From positions 3,410,001-3,474,000 of the forward strand of contig NZ_CP028901.1 of assembly GCF_003058465.1 (NCBI RefSeq): DNA of 64,000 nucleotides, read 5' to 3'. A model generated the notes under the pieces. It saw nothing but the letters and a program-made list of their open reading frames with translations. It was not told the origin of the DNA and did not search any database. Every line of letters starts with the position of its first letter. The first letter of the stretch is position 1. Shown here piece by piece: positions 9,139-18,104 of this stretch. The stretch is from Orrella marina. GTDB taxonomy: Bacteria > Pseudomonadota > Gammaproteobacteria > Burkholderiales > Burkholderiaceae_B. The position numbers were made by a program, and so were the translations under genes.

Positions 9139-9951
9139 ATGGCAGAGAACGGTTTGAAACGTGGTTCAGTACGGTGGTGGCTGGCAGTCTCGTTGCTTGC
9201 AGTGCTGGGGCTGACCTTTGTCGGGATGGGACGGTGGCAACTGAACCGTGCAGACGAGCGCCGGGCGATCGGTGCACAGATCGAAAGAGGGCGCATGACT
9301 GCACCCGTTCAGATCCGTCCAGGCATGAAGACATCGGATGCAAACCCATGGCAGAGCGCTCAGGCGACCGGGCACTGGTTGCCGCAATATACGGTATTGC
9401 TGGATAACCGGGCCCAAGATGGCAGACCTGGCCTGTGGCTTGCGATGCCGCTTGCCCTGGCAGACGATACAGTACTGCTGGTGTTGAGAGGCTGGGTGCC
9501 GCGGCCGATCGCAGGACAGGGAGAGATCGCGAAGATGGAGCTGCCCGATGGGTTCGTCACCATCCGTGGTGAAATCGCCGAGCACGTCCCCAGGCTGTAC
9601 GAACTCCAGGAAGACGGACCATTGCAGTTTGATGGTTCTGAGCGTCTTGTCGAAAGTGAGATCACACTTGATCTGATGAACTTGCCGCGTCGGCAGAACC
9701 TGTCTCTGGATGATCTGTCAAACGCATTGCCAGGTCAGGCGGTTCTGCCGTTTGTACTCACCCAGACTGCCGAAGATGACTCGATTCTGGTCGACGGACG
9801 CTCACTGATCCGGGACTGGCCGCAACCGTCTGTGGATGCTGACAAGAACATGGGTTATGCGATGCAGTGGTTCATGTTCGCCTCAATTGCATTTGGGGCA
9901 CTGGTAGTACTTTTATGGCGCACCCGTCGTCGTGCGACAATCGCGCCTTGA
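9139..9951 (+). CDS. SURF1 family cytochrome oxidase assembly protein
   Basis: A 270-residue protein with an N-terminal transmembrane helix followed by the SURF1 signature GMGRWQLNRADERRAI, a periplasmic domain with RGWVPRP near the middle, and a second helix at the C-terminus (WFMFASIAFGALVVLLW). SURF1 helps insert heme a into subunit I. The ATG at 9139 is preferred over the in-frame GTG at 9112, which would touch the divergent gene. The next gene starts 13 bp downstream. Confidence 0.92.
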   Translation: MAENGLKRGSVRWWLAVSLLAVLGLTFVGMGRWQLNRADERRAIGAQIERGRMTAPVQIRPGMKTSDANPWQSAQATGHWLPQYTVLLDNRAQDGRPGLWLAMPLALADDTVLLVLRGWVPRPIAGQGEIAKMELPDGFVTIRGEIAEHVPRLYELQEDGPLQFDGSERLVESEITLDLMNLPRRQNLSLDDLSNALPGQAVLPFVLTQTAEDDSILVDGRSLIRDWPQPSVDADKNMGYAMQWFMFASIAFGALVVLLWRTRRRATIAP

Positions 9952-9964
9952 TTCTGGAAACTTG

Positions 9965-10603
9965 ATGAACGCCCAATCCTCCATGCAACCTTCACAGCAG
10001 TCACCTCGTCAGACGTCTGGTCCGCAAAAGCCCCGCTCGAATGCGCCCTTGATCTGGATTATCGTGATCAGCCTTATTCCTGTTATTGCAGCCTTTGTGG
10101 TGTATTACTACCCGTCCCTGCAGCCAGAGGGGCAGACCAACTACGGTAGCTTTGTTCAGCCTCAGAAGCCGCTGCCAGGTCCTGACACGCTGAAAGTGAC
10201 CACGCTTGATGGCAAGCCGTTTGATCTCGAAACGATCAAAGGCCAGTGGGTGTTTGTGACTGCAGACAATGCATCCTGTGAAGAAGATTGCGCGAAGAAG
10301 CTCTTTATCATCCGTAACGTGCACGCCATGACAGGCAAGAACGTGGAACGCCTGGCCCGTGTCTGGTTCGTGACTGATGATGAACCAGTCCCGGAAAAGG
10401 TGCTCGAAGCCTACAAGGGTACCCTCATGCTGAGAGCGGATCCGGAGCAACTGGCCCAGTACCTGGACCGTGACGGCCTGGAGAAATCGATCTGGATAAT
10501 TGATCCGCTGGGCAATCTCATCATGCAGTATCCCGAGGATCCTGATCCACTGCGGATCAGGAAGGACATCGGTAAATTACTGCATAACTCACGCATCGGG
10601 TAA
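9965..10603 (+). CDS. Membrane-anchored Sco/SenC-like thioredoxin-fold protein
   Basis: A 212-residue protein with a low-complexity Gln/Ser/Pro start, one membrane anchor (about residues 30-50) and a periplasmic thioredoxin-like domain. The pair CEEDC (spacing Cys-x3-Cys) has the same spacing as the copper-binding CxxxC of Sco proteins; the later sequence WIIDPLGNLIMQYPEDPDP also resembles that fold. A conserved copper-binding histidine was not identified. It probably helps deliver copper or reduce thiols during oxidase assembly. It sits between SURF1 and ctaA, its normal place in this order, and the true Sco1 lies 2 kb downstream. The ATG at 9965 is chosen; a longer form would overlap SURF1. 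Confidence 0.75.
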   Translation: MNAQSSMQPSQQSPRQTSGPQKPRSNAPLIWIIVISLIPVIAAFVVYYYPSLQPEGQTNYGSFVQPQKPLPGPDTLKVTTLDGKPFDLETIKGQWVFVTADNASCEEDCAKKLFIIRNVHAMTGKNVERLARVWFVTDDEPVPEKVLEAYKGTLMLRADPEQLAQYLDRDGLEKSIWIIDPLGNLIMQYPEDPDPLRIRKDIGKLLHNSRIG

Positions 10604-10692
10604 TCGGGCGGGTGTATCGGTGCACGACTCAGGCTTAAGTCCGTATGGCCTCCAGAAAGCTGACCCAGGGTAGACTCTTTTAGCGAACAGAC

Positions 10693-11751
10693 ATGACAGA
10701 GGAACAGGAGTTTCAAAAGGCGCTTGCGCGCCGCAGGCGTTATCGCAGACTGGTATTTCTGACGTGGTTTCTCACGCTTGACCTGATCATGTTCGGTGCG
10801 TTCGTGCGTCTGACCGATTCAGGCCTCGGATGCCCTGACTGGCCTGGTTGCTATGGCCAGTTGTCTCCGGTCGGCGCTTTGAGCGATATTCGCGCCGCAG
10901 AGCAGGCCATGCCGCACGGCCCTGTAACCTTGCCCAAGGCATGGATAGAGATGATCCATCGCTACGTTGGCGCGCTACTTGGCCTGATGATCATCGGCTT
11001 CACCTACATGGCATGGCGCTGGCGCGACGTAATTGGTCGATCACCGGAATTGCCGACGTTCACCCTGTTCGCAGTCTGTCTGCAAGGTGCTTTTGGCGCC
11101 TGGACTGTCACCATGAAGCTCATGCCGATGATTGTGACCGCCCACCTGCTTGGAGGAATGGGACTGCTTGCGTTGATGACGTGGCTCGCCGCCCGAGAGA
11201 AAACCCACGCACCGATTCAACCGCAGTCGAAGTCCAGCACTCCCTGGGTGGTGGCCGGTTTGCTGATTGTGTTCTTCCAGATAGCACTGGGGGGATGGGT
11301 CAGCACCAACTATGCGGCGCTGGCTTGCATGGATTTTCCGACCTGCCACGGTGAGTGGGTGCCGGAAATGGATCTGCATGGCGGATTCTCGATCGTGCGG
11401 GCACTGGGTGAGCTACCGGGCGGGGAGACGATCTCGCAACATGCGCTGACTGCCATACACTGGGTGCACCGAAATTTTGCATGGTTCGTGTTCGCTGTTG
11501 TAGGAGCACTTGCGCTCAAGTTACGTCGTGATCCAGGTCTGCGTGGTCCTTCCCATCTGGTGCTGGCTTTGCTCCTGGCTCAACTCGTGACGGGCCTGAC
11601 CACCATCTTCTTCCAGTGGCCGTTGCTGATCGCGGTGCTGCATAATGCAGGGGCAGCTGGTCTGGTGATCGGCATGGTGACGTTGCTGGTACGAGTCGCC
11701 GGAATCGAGCCGCCGCAAGTCAGGCATCCCAAACTGGCAGAGATTGACTAA
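10693..11751 (+). CDS. ctaA: Heme A synthase, COX15/CtaA family
   Basis: A 352-residue protein with about eight transmembrane helices in two homologous halves. Typical motifs are RLTDSGLGCPDWPGCYG near the start, EMIHRYVGALLG (first histidine pair region), and the second-half equivalents MDFPTCHGEWVPEM and IHWVHRNFAWFVF. The enzyme oxidises the C8 methyl of heme O to a formyl group, giving heme A for CoxA. It is followed at 9 bp by ctaB, whose product supplies its substrate. Confidence 0.95.
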   Translation: MTEEQEFQKALARRRRYRRLVFLTWFLTLDLIMFGAFVRLTDSGLGCPDWPGCYGQLSPVGALSDIRAAEQAMPHGPVTLPKAWIEMIHRYVGALLGLMIIGFTYMAWRWRDVIGRSPELPTFTLFAVCLQGAFGAWTVTMKLMPMIVTAHLLGGMGLLALMTWLAAREKTHAPIQPQSKSSTPWVVAGLLIVFFQIALGGWVSTNYAALACMDFPTCHGEWVPEMDLHGGFSIVRALGELPGGETISQHALTAIHWVHRNFAWFVFAVVGALALKLRRDPGLRGPSHLVLALLLAQLVTGLTTIFFQWPLLIAVLHNAGAAGLVIGMVTLLVRVAGIEPPQVRHPKLAEID

Positions 11752-11760
11752 AATACCGCC

Positions 11761-12651
11761 ATGTCTACAGCCCTCGCACAACAGGATTCACTCTGGCGCC
11801 AGTACTGGGTGCTAACCAAACCGCGTGTCACCCAGCTCGCGGTCTTCTGTGCTGTGATCGGAATGTTCCTGGCCGTGCCTGGTATTCCCGACATGCAGAA
11901 GGTCATCTGGGGAACCATCGGAATATGGTTGCTGGCCGCCGCCGCCTTTGCGGTGAACTGCCTGATCGAGCAACAGGTGGACGCACGCATGCTGCGCACT
12001 GCACGGCGTGGGACGGCAAGAGGTACGATCTCGGCCACCCAGGTCCTGGCACTTTCCGGATTGCTGGGTGGTGCTGGCATGTTCGTGTTATATCAGTGGG
12101 TCAATCCTCTGACGATGTGGCTTACATTCGCGACGTTTGTCGGCTACGCCATCATTTATACCGTCATTCTCAAACCACGCACACCGCAGAACATCGTGAT
12201 CGGTGGTCTGTCTGGTGCGATGCCGCCCGCGCTCGGATGGGCTGCGGTTGCAGACAGCGTGCCAGCCGAAGCCTGGCTGCTGGTGATGATCATCTTCATC
12301 TGGACACCACCACACTTCTGGGCCCTGGCGTTATACCGCAAACTCGACTACGAGAAGTCCGGCTTGCCGATGCTGCCCGTCACACACGGACAGAGCTTTA
12401 CCCGTTTGCATATTCTTCTTTACAGCATCGCTTTGCTCGCGACGACCATGTTGCCGTTTGTCGTGCGCATGAGCGGCTGGTTGTACCTGGCGTGTGCGGT
12501 GGCACTGGGGCTGCGCTTCATCTGGCTCAGCTGGGCCCTTTACCTTTCCTACAGTGATGCACGGGCGAGAAAGCTGTTTCGCTACTCCATTCTCTATCTT
12601 GCGCTTTTGTTTGGTGCGCTGCTGATCGATCACTGGATCCTACTGGTTTAA
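11761..12651 (+). CDS. ctaB: Protoheme IX farnesyltransferase (heme O synthase)
   Basis: A 296-residue UbiA-type prenyltransferase. The aspartate-rich allylic-diphosphate site appears as [18 protein letters not shown] near residue 65, with a second conserved loop near [16 protein letters not shown]. Nine hydrophobic segments are visible. It transfers a farnesyl group to heme B, making heme O for CtaA. Translation is probably coupled with ctaA (9-bp gap) and with sco1 (4-bp gap). Confidence 0.96.
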   Translation: MSTALAQQDSLWRQYWVLTKPRVTQLAVFCAVIGMFLAVPGIPDMQKVIWGTIGIWLLAAAAFAVNCLIEQQVDARMLRTARRGTARGTISATQVLALSGLLGGAGMFVLYQWVNPLTMWLTFATFVGYAIIYTVILKPRTPQNIVIGGLSGAMPPALGWAAVADSVPAEAWLLVMIIFIWTPPHFWALALYRKLDYEKSGLPMLPVTHGQSFTRLHILLYSIALLATTMLPFVVRMSGWLYLACAVALGLRFIWLSWALYLSYSDARARKLFRYSILYLALLFGALLIDHWILLV

Positions 12652-12655
12652 AACA

Positions 12656-13276
12656 ATGCAACGGTTTGATGTCATGACTTGGTCAGTTCGCTGGCTCGCG
12701 GGGTTGTTGCTCGGGTTTTCTGTCGTGCTTGCTGGTTGCAGTGAGCCTGAGCTGGAATTCAATGGTAGTGATATCGCAGGAGCGGGAATTGGCGAATCCT
12801 GGGAGTTGGTTGATTTCAACGGCCAGACAGTGACGCCCGCCAGCTATCAAGGCAAGGTCAGCCTGGTCTTCTTTGGTTTCACACAGTGTCCGGATATCTG
12901 CCCCACTGCGCTTGCAGACGTGTCGCAGGCGGTTTCTCTGCTTGGAGATGACGCACAAAGCGTTCAGGTGCTGATGGTGTCGGTCGATCCTGAACGCGAT
13001 ACGCCCGAGATACTCCAGGCCTACCTCGGTGCTTTCGATGCCGAGCTGCCGACGGAGTTCGTCGGGCTGGCTGGCACAACCGAGCAGATTCGTCAGGCAG
13101 CCGGGTCGTTTCGGGCGTACTACGCAAAGGCTCCTACCCCGGATGGAAGCTACACAATGGACCACAGCACGTCTTTCTACCTGATGGATCAGGATGGTAA
13201 AGCCAGAGTTTTGCTGAGCAATCAAGTCGGTCCACAAGCCATCGCCGATGATATCCGGACGCTGTTGCAGAACTGA
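12656..13276 (+). CDS. SCO1/SenC copper chaperone lipoprotein
   Basis: A 206-residue protein with a lipoprotein signal ending LAGC, so it is probably anchored to the membrane facing the periplasm. The copper-binding CPDICP is present in the thioredoxin-like fold near residue 80, and the partner histidine lies in TMDHSTSFYL. Sco1 metallates the CuA site of CoxB. It ends the assembly run. With ctaG absent from the locus, this protein and the Sco-like protein at 9965 are the only copper-handling candidates nearby. Confidence 0.93.
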   Translation: MQRFDVMTWSVRWLAGLLLGFSVVLAGCSEPELEFNGSDIAGAGIGESWELVDFNGQTVTPASYQGKVSLVFFGFTQCPDICPTALADVSQAVSLLGDDAQSVQVLMVSVDPERDTPEILQAYLGAFDAELPTEFVGLAGTTEQIRQAAGSFRAYYAKAPTPDGSYTMDHSTSFYLMDQDGKARVLLSNQVGPQAIADDIRTLLQN

Positions 13277-13311
13277 TCTACGCCCACGCGCGCAGGTAGC
13301 TAGCAGGCTTG

Positions 13312-13560
13312 TCAGTCAGGGTTGTTTGTTAGTCCGCCCGGACGATTCTGGGCGAGCCACACCTCATAGGCTTCCCGCGCAGTCGGTTCGAGCGCATCGA
13401 CAGGCATGCTGCCGGTTCCTGACACAATCATGATTGCGTAATGATTCGCCAGCGCAGATGCCTGGTCGCACAGGCGCAACTCCTCACCCACAGAGGGGAG
13501 TCTTTGTCGCCAGAAATTGATCGCCGATTCGATTTCGGTCAAAGTGATTTCAGAATTCAT
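13312..13560 (-). CDS. DUF3717 domain protein
   Basis: An 82-residue soluble protein containing ITLTEIESAINFWRQRLPS and a following helix with LCDQASALANHYAIMI, the pattern of the DUF3717 family that is common in Burkholderiales and has no known function. It is transcribed away from phaM, with only about 60 bp between the two starts. Nothing in the sequence shows a catalytic site. Confidence 0.72.
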   Translation of the reverse strand: MNSEITLTEIESAINFWRQRLPSVGEELRLCDQASALANHYAIMIVSGTGSMPVDALEPTAREAYEVWLAQNRPGGLTNNPD

Positions 13561-13622
13561 CTGCGTATTCTCGCAGAATATCCCGTATGATCGATCTTAA
13601 ATCTATCACAGTGGAGGAAATC

Positions 13623-14441
13623 ATGACCTCTGATTCTTTTTACCCGTTCGGACTGCCGGGTATCAACCATCCCGGCGCCGCAGGTCAGGGAAATCCGCTG
13701 ACCGCAAGCCTCGATCTGATGCGTCAGGCGATGAGTTCCTTTGGACAGTCGGCAAGTCTTGCGAGTGGCACCATGGCACAATCTCTCAACCCAGAAGATC
13801 TCGAGCGACGTATTTCTGAGCTCAAGGTCGTGGAGAACTGGCTCAAGCTCAATCTGTCCATGCTCAGTGGCTCGATTCAGGGCATGGAGGTTCAGCTAGC
13901 AACGATCAAGACTTTACGATCTTTTGTGGAGATGGGTTCCCAGCCAGTATCGGAAGACGGCCAGCAGCCCTCTCCCCTTGAGGTTGTTCTGGGGATCCGT
14001 CGCCCACCCGCAGAGTCGCCTGCAGCAACAGTTGCTCCAGAATCGACTCCTGCTCCAGCACCGCAGCCTCGCCCCGAGCCTGAAGCGCCTTCTACGGGTG
14101 CGGCATCGCACACCCACAATGCCGGTAGTTCTGATACACCAGGTGCAGGGGAAGGTGTGCCTGGCATCCCTGGTATGCCGAACACGCCAGAAAGCAGTCA
14201 GGCCGCTGCCCAGGCATGGTGGGATATGTTGCAGAATCAGTTTAGTCAGATTGCGGCAGCCACCACACAGGCTGCCCAGTTTGCGAAACCAGAAGAAGTC
14301 GGTCAGCAAACCGCGTCAGAGGCTGATCACAAGCCTCGTGCGAGAAAGAAGATGGCCAGCAAATCCGCCACTAGATCGGGCTCGACTACCCGGGCGCGTA
14401 AGTCCAGTGCGTCCAGACCTGTTAAAAACACAAAAAGCTGA
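13623..14441 (+). CDS. PhaM-type polyhydroxyalkanoate granule regulator
   Basis: A 272-residue protein. The N-terminal 110 residues carry the PhaM pattern (NPEDLERRISELKVVENWL and the following amphipathic helices). The middle is Pro/Ala-rich and flexible, and the C-terminal 40 residues are Lys/Arg/Ser/Ala-rich and histone-like (ARKKMASKSATRSGSTTRAR). PhaM proteins of beta-proteobacteria bind both the polymer synthase PhaC and DNA, tying granules to the nucleoid. The start at 13623 is supported by GGAGG ten bases upstream; an earlier in-frame ATG at 13587 lacks this. Confidence 0.82.
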   Translation: MTSDSFYPFGLPGINHPGAAGQGNPLTASLDLMRQAMSSFGQSASLASGTMAQSLNPEDLERRISELKVVENWLKLNLSMLSGSIQGMEVQLATIKTLRSFVEMGSQPVSEDGQQPSPLEVVLGIRRPPAESPAATVAPESTPAPAPQPRPEPEAPSTGAASHTHNAGSSDTPGAGEGVPGIPGMPNTPESSQAAAQAWWDMLQNQFSQIAAATTQAAQFAKPEEVGQQTASEADHKPRARKKMASKSATRSGSTTRARKSSASRPVKNTKS

Positions 14442-14455
14442 TTACAGACTCGACA

Positions 14456-14477
14456 CCTCGCCAGCGGCGAGGCTTTT
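14456..14477 (+). terminator. Short terminator-like hairpin between phaM and glmU
   Basis: A 7-bp stem (CCTCGCC/GGCGAGG), a 3-nt loop and CTTTTG behind it. It lies 14 bp after the phaM stop and 16 bp before the glmU start, so it could end phaM transcripts or attenuate read-through. The T run is weak. Confidence 0.5.
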
Positions 14478-14492
14478 GATTGGAAACGTTGT

Positions 14493-15881
14493 ATGTTGAA
14501 TATCGTCATTCTCGCCGCCGGTATGGGCAAGCGAATGAAATCCGGTTTGCCCAAAGTTCTCCACCCCATTGCAGGTCGACCGATGCTCTCGCATCTGCTA
14601 GAGACCGCGCGCTCCCTGAATCCTGATCGTCTCTTTATTGTGGTGGGGCATGGCGCCGAGCGGGTCAAGGCCGAGTTTGAAGGGCAGAGCGATTTGCGTT
14701 TCGTGCTTCAGGCCGAGCAGCTTGGAACCGGGCATGCGGTTCAGCAGGTGGCGAGGGATCTGGTAGAAGAGGGTGAGCACGATCAGACGCTGGTGCTTTA
14801 CGGCGATGTGCCGCTGGTGCAGAGTGGCACATTGCGGGCTTTGCTGGCCGCCAGTGAAGACAGCCTGGCCTTGCTGACAGAAGAATTGCCGGATCCCGCC
14901 GGCTATGGTCGTATCGTCAGGGATCATCAAGGCAGGGTGACGGCGATTGTCGAGCACAAGGATGCGACACCCTCACAACTAGCGATTCGCGAAGTCAATA
15001 CGGGCATGCTGGTTGCGCCGACAGCGTCACTGAAGAGCTGGCTCGGACGCCTTCAGAACAACAATGCGCAAGGCGAGTATTACCTGACTGATATCATCGG
15101 AATGGCTGTGTCCGAATGTCAGGTGGTCGCTACGGTCGAGCCGCAGAAACGGTTTGAGACGCTGGGGGTGAATAGCCGCTCTCAGCAAGCGGATCTCGAA
15201 CGGCTCTGGCAGCGTGAACTGGCTGAGCGCCAGATGATCGCAGGGGTGACATTGGCCGACCCGGATCGTTTCGATCAGCGGGGAGCGCTTGCCTGCGGGC
15301 AGGACGTCTCGATCGATGTGGGGTGCGTGTTTGAGGGCACAGTGACCCTCGGTGATCGTGTGGTGATCGGCCCGAACTGCCTGCTCAAGGATGTGGTAGT
15401 GGCCGATGACGTGACGATTAACGCGTTTAGCCACCTGCAGGGAGCAAAGGTTGGGAGCAGCGCAGTCGTCGGACCGTTTGCGCGACTGAGGCCCGGTTCA
15501 GACCTGGGGGAGAAGTCCCACGTTGGCAACTTCGTGGAAATCAAGAACGCGACTTTGGGTCATGGCAGCAAGGCCAATCACCTGAGCTATCTTGGTGACG
15601 CCCAGATCGGTGCGCGGGTGAACATTGGCGCAGGAACTATTACTTGCAACTACGATGGGGTCAACAAACACCTGACAGTCATTGAAGATGATGCCTTTAT
15701 AGGGTCTGATACCCAGCTCGTTGCGCCCGTCAAGGTCGGGGCTGGTGCGACGCTTGGTGCGGGAACGACCTTGACGATGGACGCGCCGAGGGGGAAGCTG
15801 ACGATTTCCCGCAGCCTTCAGAAAACCATCGAACAATGGCAAAGACCCGTCAAGCAAGGTGAATTCTCCAAAAAATCCTGA
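14493..15881 (+). CDS. glmU: Bifunctional GlmU: GlcNAc-1-phosphate uridyltransferase / glucosamine-1-phosphate acetyltransferase
   Basis: A 462-residue enzyme of normal length. The N-terminal pyrophosphorylase domain shows [19 protein letters not shown] and the sugar-nucleotide loop LYGDVPLV. From about residue 250 the left-handed beta-helix of hexapeptide repeats begins, with [15 protein letters not shown] in the acetyltransferase active site. It makes UDP-GlcNAc for peptidoglycan and LPS from the GlcN-6-P produced by GlmS, encoded 2.2 kb downstream. The 3' end overlaps the start of the MFS gene. Confidence 0.97.
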   Translation: MLNIVILAAGMGKRMKSGLPKVLHPIAGRPMLSHLLETARSLNPDRLFIVVGHGAERVKAEFEGQSDLRFVLQAEQLGTGHAVQQVARDLVEEGEHDQTLVLYGDVPLVQSGTLRALLAASEDSLALLTEELPDPAGYGRIVRDHQGRVTAIVEHKDATPSQLAIREVNTGMLVAPTASLKSWLGRLQNNNAQGEYYLTDIIGMAVSECQVVATVEPQKRFETLGVNSRSQQADLERLWQRELAERQMIAGVTLADPDRFDQRGALACGQDVSIDVGCVFEGTVTLGDRVVIGPNCLLKDVVVADDVTINAFSHLQGAKVGSSAVVGPFARLRPGSDLGEKSHVGNFVEIKNATLGHGSKANHLSYLGDAQIGARVNIGAGTITCNYDGVNKHLTVIEDDAFIGSDTQLVAPVKVGAGATLGAGTTLTMDAPRGKLTISRSLQKTIEQWQRPVKQGEFSKKS

Positions 15882-17298
15882 ATCCGGAACAGGCCCGACT
15901 CCCGGAGTAACGCGTCCAGAAAGCACTGATGCCCAAAGCCGGCCCGAGCATCAGGGCCTGCCTGTACCCAGAAGGTACTGGGCTGCACTCGCTCAGATCC
16001 TGATGCTGGCGACCTGTGTGCTGGACGCATCCATGATCAACGTGGCGTTGCCCACCATCTCACAGTCGCTGGGAGTGGATGCCTCTACGTCGGTCTGGAT
16101 TGTCAATGCATACGGGCTTACTGTTGTGGTGACGCTTTTGCCGTTTTCCAGTCAGGTTGAGCGGTTCGGGTTCAGGCGAATTTTTTCTGTAGGACTGGCC
16201 ACTTTCACGATAGGCGCCCTGATTAGCGCCAGTTCAATCAGTCTGCCGATGCTGCTGGCTGGCCGGCTCATCCAGGGGCTAGGTGCCGCGGCACTGTTCT
16301 GTCTGACAGCCGGATTGATACGCCTGACGTTTCCCATCAATCAGCTTGGACGTGGTATCGGGATGATCGCGATGACGGTCTCTGTCGGGGCCGTTGTAGG
16401 GCCATCACTCGGGGCCGTTATTCTGACGCTGGGCGGCTGGCGCTGGTTGTTTCTGGTGATGTTGCCTGTTGGTGCTTTCGTCTGGATCATCAAACATCAT
16501 TTGCCAGACGCCAAAGGCGTCAAACGGCCCTTTGATGTGCGTTCAGCGATAGAGAGTGGTCTTGGAATTGGCCTCTTGATCCTGGGGCTGGACTTTCTGG
16601 CGATCTATACGTGGCAATCGCTGCTGCTGATCGCAGCCAGTGCAGTCATTATCGTGCGATTGGTGCGTCGCTCTTCCACACAGACCGCACCATTGTTTCC
16701 AGTGGACTTGCTGCGAATCCGACCCTTCCGCTACGCGATCGGTGCCTCCCAGTTGACGTTCTCGTCCCAAATGGCGGCGTTTGTGTCGCTTCCCTTCTTT
16801 TTGCTGGATACGCTTGAGCGAGATCAGCTCACGCTGGGCTGGCTGATGGCGGGCTGGCCAGCCGGTGCCGGCGTGATGGCACTCGTGGCCGGGCGCATGG
16901 CCGATCGTCATTCGATTCCACTGTTGTGTGCGCTGGGCGCAAGCTGTATGGCGATCGGAATGGCTTCAATTGCGTTCATGTCTCCCGGGATAGACAATTT
17001 GTGGGTGATGCTCTGTATGATTTTGTGCGGGGTGGGGTTTGGTTTCTTTCAGACGCCAAACAACCGGGTTCTGTTGACCACGGCACCGCGCGAGCGCTCC
17101 GGTGCCTTAGGGGGCACGCAGGCGGTCACCCGCACGTTTGGCCAGACAGTGGGCGCGGCACTGGTAGCCTCCGCATTGGCCTTGAATCAGGATCTGGGGC
17201 CAACCTACGGGTTGATCGTGTCGGTTGTGTTTGCGTTACTGGCTGTCGCCCTGAATGTCTATCGTCAGATTGGACTTTCTACGAGCGAGGCGGCCTGA
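15859..17298 (+). CDS. MFS transporter, DHA2 (drug:H+) family
   Basis: A 479-residue integral membrane protein. The first helix contains [20 protein letters not shown], the typical DHA2 motif, and about 12-14 hydrophobic segments follow. The likely role is proton-driven export of toxic compounds; the substrate cannot be told. The start is a GTG at 15859 that overlaps the last 23 bp of glmU, implying translational coupling. The first 45 residues are hydrophilic and unusual, so a downstream start is possible. The 3' end overlaps the convergent Lrp gene by 20 bp. Confidence 0.85.
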   Translation: MNSPKNPESGTGPTPGVTRPESTDAQSRPEHQGLPVPRRYWAALAQILMLATCVLDASMINVALPTISQSLGVDASTSVWIVNAYGLTVVVTLLPFSSQVERFGFRRIFSVGLATFTIGALISASSISLPMLLAGRLIQGLGAAALFCLTAGLIRLTFPINQLGRGIGMIAMTVSVGAVVGPSLGAVILTLGGWRWLFLVMLPVGAFVWIIKHHLPDAKGVKRPFDVRSAIESGLGIGLLILGLDFLAIYTWQSLLLIAASAVIIVRLVRRSSTQTAPLFPVDLLRIRPFRYAIGASQLTFSSQMAAFVSLPFFLLDTLERDQLTLGWLMAGWPAGAGVMALVAGRMADRHSIPLLCALGASCMAIGMASIAFMSPGIDNLWVMLCMILCGVGFGFFQTPNNRVLLTTAPRERSGALGGTQAVTRTFGQTVGAALVASALALNQDLGPTYGLIVSVVFALLAVALNVYRQIGLSTSEAA

Positions 17299-17746
17299 GT
17301 GGCAGTCGCGTCTCGAATTTGCTGCGATGGGTGGCAAAGAAGGTCCGCACGTTGCGCACCCGGTGGGCGGATGTGAACATGCGATGTGCCAGCGCGTGAT
17401 AAGCCTGCATGTCAGCCAGTTGCAGGATCAGGATGAGATCAGGTCCTGTCGAGACCCGGTAGCACTGTGTGACCGCGGGCTCGCTCATCATCTTCTGTTC
17501 GAAGCGTTCAATTTCGTCCGTTGCCTGAGACTCCAGGGTGAGTTCGGCAATGGCCGTCAGGGGGTGACCGCATGCCTCCGGGGACAGGATGGCGACCTGT
17601 TTTTCGATCACACCTGTTTCAACCAGGCGTTTGACTCTTCTCAGGCAGGTCGGTGCAGATGCATGCACGCGATCGGCCAGCTCCTGATTGGTGATGCTGG
17701 CATCTCGTTGTAGTAGATTAAGAATCTTGAAGTCTAATTCGTCCAT
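17279..17746 (-). CDS. Lrp/AsnC family transcriptional regulator
   Basis: A 155-residue protein with an N-terminal winged helix-turn-helix (KILNLLQRDASITNQELADR, then recognition helix SAPTCLRRVKRL) and a C-terminal RAM ligand-binding domain (ELTLESQATDEIERFEQ... GPDLILILQLADM). Regulators of this family respond to amino acids. Its promoter lies in the AT-rich region before glmS, on which it might act; autoregulation is typical of the family. The last codons overlap the MFS gene tail to tail. Confidence 0.92.
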   Translation of the reverse strand: MDELDFKILNLLQRDASITNQELADRVHASAPTCLRRVKRLVETGVIEKQVAILSPEACGHPLTAIAELTLESQATDEIERFEQKMMSEPAVTQCYRVSTGPDLILILQLADMQAYHALAHRMFTSAHRVRNVRTFFATHRSKFETRLPLRPPRS

Positions 17747-18104
17747 TTATTGCAAATATTTTATCTTATTGAAATAAAAGTTTATTAATTTGAATCTATG
17801 CAATATTAGAACAAAAATACTTAAAATTAGAAAGAAAATTTCCTTGGGCTTGTCGCACAATCTCGTATCGGTTGAATGTGTTCATGATGGAGCGTGCACG
17901 GTGAGAGCGAGTCGAGCTCGCCTGTCCTGTTCCTCGTAATCGAAGCACACACGAAGTGCAAACGCCAGCATTGATCTTCATCACTGCATTCAACCCAGTC
18001 ACAGCTGAACAGTGCCCTGTGCCATGAGTTCTGTCAGCCACCAACATTCAAAACCCACACCGCGTCACAGGTGATGGGTTACTACTGTTCGAGGAATCAA
18101 GATC
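17747..18104. promoter_or_regulatory. AT-rich divergent control region between the Lrp gene and glmS
   Basis: 358 bp without a gene. The first about 85 bp next to the Lrp gene are strikingly AT-rich (A/T tracts, ATTTTATCTTATTGAAATAA), as expected for a bent Lrp/AsnC-type operator. The part nearer glmS has normal composition. GlmS translation starts at the ATG at 18105. No riboswitch or small RNA could be recognised. Confidence 0.45.
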
